Part shown: positions 46,800 through 57,900 of the stretch, piece after piece
Numbering within the stretch: the first letter of the stretch is position 1
How the letters are laid out: the number at the start of each line of letters is the position of its first letter
NCBI RefSeq assembly: GCF_910592395.1
Contig: NC_088325.1
Coordinates: 15,750,109-15,814,108, forward strand
Origin: Lineus longissimus
Lineage: Eukaryota; Nemertea; Pilidiophora; Heteronemertea; Lineidae
Direction of reading: 5' to 3'
Length of the DNA stretch: 64,000 nucleotides
Translations under genes and position numbers: made by a program
The notes under the pieces: generated by a model
Database searches by the model: none
What the model was told of the DNA's origin: nothing
Seen by the model: only the letters and a program-made list of their open reading frames with translations

Positions 46800-49700
46800 G
46801 TAAGTGGACAGTGTTTTTTTTCCCGTCTCCTCCATCGGCACCGATGCGTGTATTTTGCATGTATGATGTAGTATGTACACAAATGTACGCATCAATCTCA
46901 TATGCTCATGATCTGCTTCAAACAAAATGTCGTCAATGTGGCGGTTGTTAAAAAAAATCGAGACTGTGGATGATGTAGCCATACATAATATTACTAAGCG
47001 ACTATTGATTCTTATTTTTGAGTCATTTAAATCTGTTCAAGGGCCTCTATCATACTATTTAAACCATCATTTGCGCGCACGAACAAACCTAGTCCCACAC
47101 GCTGCCCCGGCGCCATTTTGAGAGGAAACATGTCAGAATAGTCGCTCGTCAGAGACATGAAATGCAACGTGACAGCCTTTTTAATTTCGTTTTACATTTA
47201 AACCAAGCCATGAATGCCATAACCCAGGCTAAGTAGACCTATAATTTGAATATCACAGCATCATGGATTATGAACAGATCATGGTCAGATCATGAACAAT
47301 CTATAGAAAACGTGTTTGGACAGGGAGGATGCATTTCGAGAGTAGGCCTAGGAGCTGATAATATGTTCCCAATGATAATACAGGCGGAAATAACTTGTCG
47401 CAGTGGTAAGAGCGCATTCTCGCACCTTCAAATATAGGCCGACTTGACTAACTTCTTCACAAGAATAGACCGACAGGGCCAGAGTTAAGCGAATATTAAC
47501 CCCTGGTTTCCCCAGGTTGGTCTAACACCACATGATTCAACACAGGATTGTGCAACAAACTTTTTCTTTTTTCAGGACTCCTCTGTACGCGAACATCAAG
47601 ACCACTAAGAACTTTCGGACTATAAAACGACAATTGCGGAAAACGGACCTCTTTATAAGGCCTATATTAGTTGACCAGTCTGGAGTTGGCTACTAATTCT
47701 TATTTCTTATTCTCAGCAATATAGGCCTCAAGGCCGCCAAAACAGTTATTAAGTGGTAAGGGTTAAGCCTTAGTATTAAGTGAGAATCTAGAAATATGAT
47801 GCTCCAAACCAACCGCCCGAGAATCGCGAATTAGTAACTGAGAAACAGAAATGAATAGAATCGGGAAAAAGAATTAGGAAATTAGTAGCCATGCAACTTG
47901 GTCTTCTTGTTAAAACCTCTTCTCGTGTAGTTATTTATACCTTCACTCGATGGCGCTCATATCAGTGTAGGCCTAATCAACAACCAACCAAGAATAGGGT
48001 CTTTATTTGTTTTTGGTGTCATATGCTTTGCCTTGTTGAAAACTTGGGTTTGTGTGATTGTGATTCTGGAGAAAGGAAAGCTGGAGGATTTGGATCAGGA
48101 TATTCAAGTTCAAGGACACGTTCGAGAGGTCAAGTTCAAGGTCAAAGACAAGCTCAAGGTCAAGGTCATGATCAGGAGGATACAGGTCAACAGCGAGAAC
48201 ACCTAAGGTATAGTTCATTTAGGCCTTCACAAACTGGCAGGACTTGACTGAAGCCTTCGAAGAGAAATGAGTTAACACATTTAGCCTCGAATTTCAACAT
48301 TCGGATCTTATCAAAAACGAAATACAATCGAAGACAGATGTAGTGTTCCAAAGCATGTCTTAAGACAGAAAAAATTAACAATTACCATTTGTCTCTCCTG
48401 CCATTTTGACCTTTTTCCTAACAAACCTTGATAACTCCGTCAGTTTGATAAATGCATTATGCCTGCACCTACTCGGCACCCTTGTAACCTCGGATGCGGA
48501 AGGTAAAATGGGGAAAGCTAGCCCTTCTGTTGTGTTTCAGTTCTCGAGTGTATGAATAGAGAACAAAGGCAGTGGCAGGCTTTGCCCCATTTTACTTATC
48601 TTACGTATCATGACATGCGTAAAGCTGACTGGGTAACGCTTACCCTCTGTTTGAGAAGTGATTGCCGCGGGTTGACTGTTCCGGTCCAAAGGCGGCGAGG
48701 GACTAACAGTCAGCGATTCGCTATTGTGTTTGTTTCCTATCTACCCCACCGCGTGATATCTAATGTCGTGTTGCCTTTTGATTATGTCTCATGTGTGCAC
48801 ATAACCAGCACAGTTATTTCCAGGGTTGCCCTTTCCCCAGTCTGATGGCATGCCACACTAACATCACATCCTCCCCCGTTTTCCCGGCGGGTGAGTTCCT
48901 CCCCACTAAGCGGACGTATCAACTCAATTCCGATGTTCAAACCCAATAAGGGCGGGCCAACTCAGTGGGGACAGTGCGTAGGACCTCATTCGCCGGAAGT
49001 GTTTTTCACATAAGCGTGTCACGCCGCGTATAACGCACAGGTCACGTGTTACCCCGAACACACACTCCATGCGTGCTAGGCGGCGTGAAACACTATTGTG
49101 GATATGAGCGTAGATTACTGTAAACATGTTGGTCACTGGGTTTAACTGTAATATCAAAGATACATAAGCGAGTCGAATTGTAGTCTAAGCACCTGAAACT
49201 GCCTAAAAATACAATCAGCTTGTTTAGCCACTTTAGGTAAAGTTGAATTTGAAACATATGAAACTTGATCAAAATATTCATTGGTACTTGCCGAGTCACG
49301 GCAGACAATGTCGGAGATTTCCAGGTGTTTCTCGCTCGCCTTATGTATTTTTGGTAGGAGCTTCAAATGTAGATACAAATACGTCGCATTTTGTTCCGAG
49401 CCGTCCTTCACAAAATCTCATTAAAAAGAGTATTGGTGTGCCAAACAGCATCCTGAGATTCAGTGCAACACACGGCAGTTCTGTGAATCGAATGTTGGCA
49501 AGGTCTTCTATTCTTTCGGACCCTGTGAAGTACGTACGGAGCAAAATATGTAGGTGCAAAGACCTGTAACGTCCATATTGACCGTGAGGTAGCGTGACGA
49601 TCGATTCGTTAGCCGAGCCGGCTGCATTCGTTGTAAAGTTTTCTAGGCTGGTTCCTTTGTAACGGTCTACCCATCTGTCATCATGATGAGAGTGTTCTTC

Positions 49701-51473
49701 CTGTATGTATAGAACTGATTCCTTGCGTGGCTCTAGTCCACACCAATTTCGTTCTCCGCCTGATTGTAAACTTATTGTAACGCAACATAACTGACTTTCG
49801 TGGCAGCTCTACGCAGTGGTTATTAGTCTCATCCTCCCCTCAATGGCCTCCGATGCCCTCCCCTCAATGGCCTCCGATGCCCTCTCCAACTATGTTTTCA
49901 TTTCAAATCCCATTTAATAAAGTGGGCCCTTTTTCACAAAACTATCAAAAGGTGCCCTTTTTCCGGCAAAAATTGCTGTGCCCTTTTAAAAGCGAATATT
50001 GAGGCCTGCTGTCGGCGGCATGATGTCAGTTAAGTTGCGATGTGAATGTTGGGAGCTGAAACGACCCCTTACCACCAGTGTACATTTCATTTCGCTGCCT
50101 GTCAGGCGTGTTTGCTGCCTCGTTACTGACAAGGGGAATGAGTTAGGCTATTCGGAGCAGACCGATCGATGTAAGATCGTGTAGTAAGTAAACAACACGT
50201 TATTGACAGAAACCTAATGTTTTGTTTTGCGTTAACCAAAACGCATACACGGCAGAAATAATGCCCCAGACACTAACAAAACAGGAGACATTAGATCCTC
50301 TGCTCGCAACATAATTTCGCAGACATGTCCCTCTATATGCTCCTAGATTTCATGGATTTAGTGCAAAAACTTTATCTACGATCAGCACGGAGTGGCAGAG
50401 CTAAACCTAACAGTATCTGATCGTTCTGGGTTTTTTTCTCAAAAACAGAGCTAGAGGCAATTCGGTTCATTCAGTATATAACATTTGAAATACATTAGGT
50501 ACTATGCATACCAAATTTCATCACGCCGGGGCAATGTTTTTCTCTAATCAGCGTGAATGAGCCGGATACAACAAATGCAAGCGCACCGTATGGTGCTGCC
50601 GTCTTGGGATCTTGACCTAAACGTCTAGGATCTTGACCTAAAGGTCTTGTCTGATGTATCTTATCCCAGGTGAGGTTTGTCCTTTCAGCAATCAACTTGT
50701 CACATACAAAAATACTGTAAAATTGTCATTTTTGCAAAAGGGTAAATGTCGCGGGTCGCACAAACGTTTCATAGGTTTATTTCGCACACAGCCCCAGGGA
50801 CATTTTTATCGAACCGGAAAAACGGAAACTCTGGTTCGTTTTGAATAACTTCCATGCTCCTTGAATACTTTACAGTGACATGTTGCGTATTTCCTTCGTT
50901 CGTGTTTGTGACAAGTAATATGATGACATTGGGCATAAATTCCCTGAGAGACATTCTGTGTGACGCCCAAGATGACATTTTACCCTTTTCGCGCCAATTG
51001 TGTTATATTTGCACCCATTCAGCCGATGGTTTCTCCTGTCGTCGTCGAGTTTTAAGTTGGATGATTTGGAAGTGTTATATTCGCGCATTGCCAAAAAATG
51101 CGCACATCTGCAAAACACAGTGATATTATCGTCCTCGTAAGATTATGCTGTGGTCTTTCACAGTTTTTTGCGCAGGAAAACGAACCTAGGATTTGAAAAT
51201 ATCATGTTCTTAAAAGCTGCAACCGGCTTCAGCCGTTAATTGCTTCTCATTCTCTTGTAACTTCTGTATTACTGACCTGGCGCTGAAGCAAATCACTGAA
51301 ATCATACGACACAACCACGGCCGCTCAGACAGTTATCAAAATAATAAGATGAAAACGTTGGCATCTGGAAATGAAGACAGCAGGAGGGACGGCGTTGTTA
51401 ACCCACTTTTTTATCGCCATTTTGTGTATTTGTATGTTCGTATTTCAGCTTCCTCCAGTGGTCTATGCTTTAT
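46800..51473. other. No gene identified; low-complexity patches
   Basis: A purine-rich stretch with repeated AAGGTCA and AAGTTCA words lies at 48100-48190. A 24-bp unit (CCTCCCCTCAATGGCCTCCG plus ATGC) is duplicated at 49833-49880, and TAGGATCTTGACCTAAA-type words are duplicated near 50600-50650. Open frames on either strand at 49.1-49.6 kb match nothing convincing. Confidence 0.4.
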
Positions 51474-51815
51474 AGACCTGGCGAGTCACGTAACTAACCT
51501 TAATTTCAGGTGATAGTCACGCCAGTTGTCCATGACTTTATAGACCTGGCGAGTCACGTAACTAACCTTAATTTCAGGTGATAATCACTCCAGTTGTCTA
51601 TGACTTATAGACCTGGCGAGTCACGTAACTAGACCTGGCGAGTCACGTAACTAACCTTGATTTCAGGTGATAAATACTCCAGTTGTCTATGACTTATAGA
51701 CCTGGCGAGTCACGTAACTAACCTTGATTTCAGGTGATAATCACTCCAGTTGTCTATGACTTATAGACCTGGCGAGTCACGTAACTAACCTGAATTTCAG
51801 GTGATAATCACCCTA
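51474..51815 (+). repeat. 67-bp tandem repeat, about 5 copies
   Basis: Units begin AGACCTGGCGAGTCACGTAA at 51474, 51542, 51609, 51631 (the 51609 unit is truncated to 22 bp), 51698 and 51765. Each full unit continues through ATTTCAGGTGATAATCAC and ends with TGTCTATGACTTAT. The array ends about 120 bp beyond the trehalase stop codon, so it lies just downstream of that gene. Confidence 0.93.
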
Positions 51816-51935
51816 GTGCTCTAATCACTGCAAACGGTTATAACTGATAATGTACTATCGGTAGCTAAAAATTCCAGCATTCAGAACAAAGGTATATGCA
51901 AAATAAGGAGTAAATGCTCTGTCAAAATGTCACTA

Positions 51936-54900
51936 TCAAAGCAACAACTTTATTACAACACAGATCACAAAGATAAGTAGGTTGTTTGAATACAAAAACA
52001 TCGCCTCAGACGTCACGCCTACGTCATAGCCGTACTTGTCCAATAGGATCATCGCAACACCGTTTGTCCATCCGAAGCCGATCTGTACCTTGTATTCACC
52101 CCCTCTACCGGGAGTGTCCGTTCTCACATCAAACTGGAAACAAGAACAAGAGGTGTCATCCAGTAGGTTGAGAGTCGGGGTAATGGAATTAGGGAAACAA
52201 GAAGAAAACTTGCCGATATGTTATCATGATGGTCCCCCAAATTGTCTGCTGATGCGTTTGGTGCCTTCCACCGTGTATTCAAGAGTCGTTGCTCCCACTA
52301 CTCAACCGCGAGAACTTGATCTACCAAATACAAGTTGCGCACTTCCCATGTGCTTGCGCACGTCGATCGTTCTCTTCTGAAAGTACAAATACTGGTACAA
52401 TATGCACTGACCTTCTCATACATGTGTTGACTCTTCTCCCAAGGGACCAGGGCTGTAGCAAGGAACCTGGCGGCGAGGAAGTGGGCTACCTCCCGCGCCT
52501 CGGACAGGGAACTTGAATCGAGGGCTTCAATGAGCATGTGCTGAGTTGGCGGCCAGAGGTTTGGGAAGTCCCATTGCTCCCCCGACTCGATGAGCGACGT
52601 TGGGATGGGGGCCTTGAAGTCCAAAAGGTCTGTTCTCTGAAAACAAAATGGCAGATTGTACTATTGCTGCATATGAACATTGAATAGATACAAGAATTAC
52701 GTTACGAACCGCCTTCCTGGGCTGCTTTCAACCTTGCCGGTAAAACTAAACTTTTCAATTTGCTGTTCAATCTGTGTTGTTGGCCTAACGTAGCTGGTAC
52801 ATTTGTATTGTTTACGGACGCATGTTGTCACGTAGCCAAAAAGTTCTAACCTTTATGTAATCAAGCACTTTCCTCTCTATCTCTTCCTTATCAGTTCCTT
52901 TCTCGTTACCATAACAACCAGTAAACAACGGCAAGAAGCTGGATACGTAATAAACGGGGATCCGCCCATTGGCCGCCAAGTCCCAATCAAACCAGATACC
53001 TGCATCCGGGTCCCAGAGTAACTTCATCAGTGTCGTCTGCCTTTCCAGAGCTTTTTTCTCAAACATTTCCGCTCTTTTGGAATCTCCCAAAGTCCGGTGG
53101 AATTTCCCTAATAGTCTTTCATTCCAGCACAAGAGGGCGTTCAAGTCGACTGGGATTATTTCTCTTGTTCTTATTGTTGTAAGTGACGTGTTGTTTCTGG
53201 CAAACCATCTTGTGGAGAATCCCCATCCAGCCTCGGCGGCTGAAGCGATGTCTGCATAAACCTCGGCTGCATCGTCTGAAATATAAACAGCAATGAGAAT
53301 TGATCCAGGTTTTAAACTAGTCTTTTACCCGAAATTGTTTAATGAATATTATGAACCTCAAATCTGTTGCCAACTGGATTAAACTATGCTGATGACCTAG
53401 ACCTAAGCCGCTTAGGGTAATGAATGACCTTGACCGTGAGAGGATGTTATTGACCTTGACCTACCTTCTGTCAATCCGGCAGCAGTGGCAGTATCTTCGC
53501 GGAATGACTCGGGCCTAGGTTTGCCTAGCTTGACGTCATATCTGTTCATAGTGTAATTCTTTCCCTCATAGTCAACAAGAATACTCCTATTTGTCATCCA
53601 GAAGTTGTATTCATCCTCGAGGGTTCCAATACTTTGGTTCAGGAAGTCGATGTCAGAGGTCGCTTCCAGATAGGCTGCGAAACTGGGGCTGAGGAATGGA
53701 GGCTGGCTCCTTCCAGACTGATACACTCTGCCTGCATTGGGCACGAAACCAAATCTACAGAAGGAGAAAAGGTTCATGTGTGTTTTATTAAAACTGAAGT
53801 CGTATTGTCTGCCTCTCTTAGTAGTCTGCAGTTTCGTTAGAGAAAAGACTGCGCAGTAGCTCGCGAAACTCTCAGCAGAGTTTCGAACTGTAAAACCAAC
53901 ATCCTGCATCTCTGAGAATCTTGACATTAACAACCACGCCAATTACAGCGGGTTCGCTCTCACGTTTTAAAAGCTTGTCCCTGAACCAGCCCAAAGTCAC
54001 CCTGTAGTGCTCAGCCACAACCAGGCATGATTCTCCCCTGCCGCAGCCCCACCTCCATATGGCCATTACTCACTCTTTGACCCAAGCGAGGAAGTTCTCC
54101 AGCATCCCTTTGGTAGTTTCCTTCATCTCTGAGAGCAGCAGACCGCGGATCACCCAGTACGAGTCCCTGAATCAGGAAAAAGAGACTTTTCAATGATTCA
54201 TAGGAAACGTATAACCTTATACAGGTTGACTGAATACGCATGTGTTTTTAGCAATCAAGGATGGATATCGCTGGTCTTCGGGTTGAAAACTCTCCTGGGA
54301 AAGCTCCATGTTTTATGTATAACTTACCAATAATAGAGTTCCCTGAAGCGACCTCCGGGCACGATAAACGCATTGGGAGAGTAAAGTAAGGAGTAGCGCT
54401 CGGGGTGTAGTCGGACATCTTCTTTTACCTGAAAAGGTGCGAAGGAATAGATACTGAAACTTACCGCTTTATCTACTTTGATTGAAATCATGTGATGAAA
54501 AATGTCTTTTTTTTGATAGGTCGCTGAGTCCTTTGGATGTATTGCGGGATGAATTGGGCCCACAACACTTGAAGAAATACAAAACCAAGACCTAAGACAT
54601 AAGACCTAAGACCTAAGATTCCCCGGAGTACAAAACTAAGACCCAGGTACAAAACTAAGATCCCCCGAGGTACAAAACTAAGACCCGGGGAGGCCAATTC
54701 CAAACTAAAGTTTTGAAGAAAAATATCAGAGTCTTAGTTTTGTACATCAGGGGATCTTAGTTTTGTACGTACAAAACTAAGATTCCCCGAGGTACAAAAC
54801 TAAGATCCCCCGAGGTACAAAACTAAGACCCAATTCCAAACTGAAATTTTGAAGAAAAATATCAGAGTCTTAGTTTTGTACATCAGGGGATCTTAGTTTT

Positions 54901-57900
54901 GTACGTACAAAACTAAGATCCCCCGAGGTACAAAACTAAGACCCAATTCCAAACTGAAATTTTGAAGAAAAATATCAGAGTCTTAGTTTTGTACATCAGG
55001 GGATCTTAGTTTCCAAATTCTGCCCCTCTTTCGAATTCATTTTGATGTAGTAATATCACCTTTGAGATGCATGCAGTTGCTCCATCTGAATAATACCTCC
55101 ATATGCACTATGCAGGCACGACCGGTCATCACTCTAGCATATACTCTAGCATATACGGCCTCCATCCAGCTCCACAAAAAGTGGCGAAACCGGTGCAATA
55201 CTCCTTTGAGTCATTCGGAGGAGCGCCGCCATCGGAAGAGTTAGAACGAGTAAAATATGAACGTTTTCTTATCCATCAATTACATACTAACCGAGTCAAA
55301 CAACGTTATTGCAATATAGGCAGAGAAGGAAGGAATATGATTATCAGTTTGATGAAGACTTTGCAAAGTTTCTTCTTGGGACTCTTGAAGGTCTGCCTCT
55401 ACCAAATATCCCGATGGAAGTTTCTCCTCTCTCCAACTCACTACTATCGCTATTGACTTCGTAACATACACTAACATTCTTCGCTATCATTGCTAACTTC
55501 ATTTACTAGAACACTGGCCTCTTTGTAGCCGATTATGTAACCCATAGTGGAAACACCTGACAGCGCCGCTCGGCATGATCCACGTGCTACTGGCATATTG
55601 CACCGGTTTCGCCACTTTTTGTGGAGCTGGATGGAGGCCGTATATGCTAGAGTATATGCTAGAGTGATGACCGGTCGTGCCTGCATAGTGCATATGGAGG
55701 TATTATTCAGATGGAGCAACTGCATGCATCTCAAAGGTGATATTACTACATCAAAATGAATTCGAAAGAGGGGCAGAATTTGGAAACTAAGATCCCCTGA
55801 TGTACAAAACTAAGACTCTGATATTTTTCTTCAAAATTTCAGTTTGGAATTGGGTCTTAGTTTTGTACCTCGGGGGATCTTAGTTTTGTACGTACAAAAC
55901 TAAGATCCCCTGATGTACAAAACTAAGACTCTGATATTTTTCTTCAAAATTTCAGTTTGGAATTGGGTCTTAGTTTTGTACCTCGGGGGATCTTAGTTTT
56001 GTACGTACAAAACTAAGATCCCCTGATGTACAAAACTAAGACTCTGATATTTTTCTTCAAAATTTCAGTTTGGAATTGGGTCTTAGTTTTGTACCTCGGG
56101 GGATCTTAGTTTTGTACGTACAAAACTAAGATCCCCTGATGTACAAAACTAAGACTCTGATATTTTTCTTCAAAATTTTAGTTTGGCATTGGGTCCTAGT
56201 TTTGTACCTCGGGGATCTTAGTTTTGTACGTACAAAACTAAGATCCCCTGATGTACAAAACTAAGACTCTGATATTTTTCTTCAAAATTTTAGTTTGGCA
56301 TTGGGTCTTAGTTTTGTACCTCGGGGGATCTTAGTTTTGTACAAAACTAAGATCCCCTTGTTTGGAATTGGCCTCCCCGGGTCTTAGTTTTGTACCTCGG
56401 GATCTTAGTTTTGTACCTGGGTCTTAGTTTTGTACTTCGGGGATCTTAGGTCTTAGGTCTTATGTCTTAGGTCTTGGTTTTGTATACACCCCTTGAAGAA
56501 GACTATAGCTACTCTACTCATCACTGACGCAGAAGTTTGAATTGTTTATTGGATAAAACCATGAGGAATTGCCAGTAATCGGCATGGCCTCTATGCCCAG
56601 CTCTGAATCTTTCCATAAAGCACACAGACCGGCCGCTCCGGCCATCGCCTGTAGGGCTCATGCTTGATCTGCCTTTTTGCCTATAGTTTCGGATCCTTCC
56701 GTAAAGCGTGCAGATCGGCCGCCCATCGCCTGTACGGCTCGTGCTTGATCTTACCTTTCTGCCCAGCTCCGGATCCTTCCATAAAGCGTGCAGATCGGCC
56801 GCCCATCGCCTGTACGGCTCATGCTTGATCTTACCTTTCTGCCCAGCTCCGGATCCTTCCATAAAGCGTGCAGATCGGCTGCCCATCGCCTGTACGGCTC
56901 ATGCTTGATCTTACCTTTCTGCCCAGCTCCGGATCCTTCCATAAAGCGTGCAGATCGGCTGCCCATCGCCTGTACGGCTCATGCTTGATCTTACCTTTCT
57001 GCCCAGCTCCGGATCCTTCCATAAAGCGTGCAGATCGGCTGCCCATCGTCTGTACGGCTCATGCTTGATCTTACCTTTCTGCCCAGCTCCGGATCCTTCC
57101 ATAAAGCGTGCAGATCGGCTGCCCATCGCCTGTACGGCTCATGCTTGATCTTACCTTTCTGCCCAGCTCCGGATCCTTCCATAAAGCGTGCAGATCGGCC
57201 GCCCATCGCCTGTACGGCTCATGCTTGATCTTACCTTTCTGCCCAGCTCCGGATCCTTCCATAAAGCGTGCAGATCGGCTGCCCATCGTCTGTACGGCTC
57301 ATGCTTGATCTTACCTTTCTGCCCAGCTCCGGATCCTTCCATAAAGCGTGCAGATCGGCTGCCCATCGCCTGTACGGCTCATGCTTGATCTTACCTTTCT
57401 GCCCAGCTCCGGATCCTTCCATAAAGCGTGCAGATCGGCTGCCCATCGTCTGTACGGATCATGCTTGATCTTACCTTTCTGCCCAGCTCCGGATCCTTCC
57501 ATAAAGCGTGCAGATCGGCTGCCCATCGCCTGTACGGCTCATGCTTGATCTTACCTTTCTGCCCAGCTCCGGATCCTTCCATAAAGCGTGCAGATCGGCT
57601 GCCCATCGTCTGTACGGATCATGCTTGATCTTACCTTTCTGCCCAGCTCCGGATCCTTCCATAAAGCGTGCAGATCGGCTGCCCATCGCCTGTACGGCTC
57701 GTGCTTGATCTTACCTTTCTGCCCAGCTCCGGATCCTTCCATAAAGCGTGCAGATCGGCTGCCCATCGTCTGTACGGATCATGCTTGATCTTACCTTTCT
57801 GCCCAGCTCCGGATCCTTCCATAAAGCGTGCAGATCGGCTGCCCATCGTCTGTACGGATCATGCTTGATCTTACCTTTCTGCCCAGCTCCGGATCCTTCC

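Noticed and set aside
49154-49411. Reverse-transcriptase remnant suggested by LLPKIHK on the - strand
   Set aside because: The word resembles a motif of some retroelement polymerases, but no neighbouring conserved block (no YxDD or flanking motif) follows, so it is probably chance.
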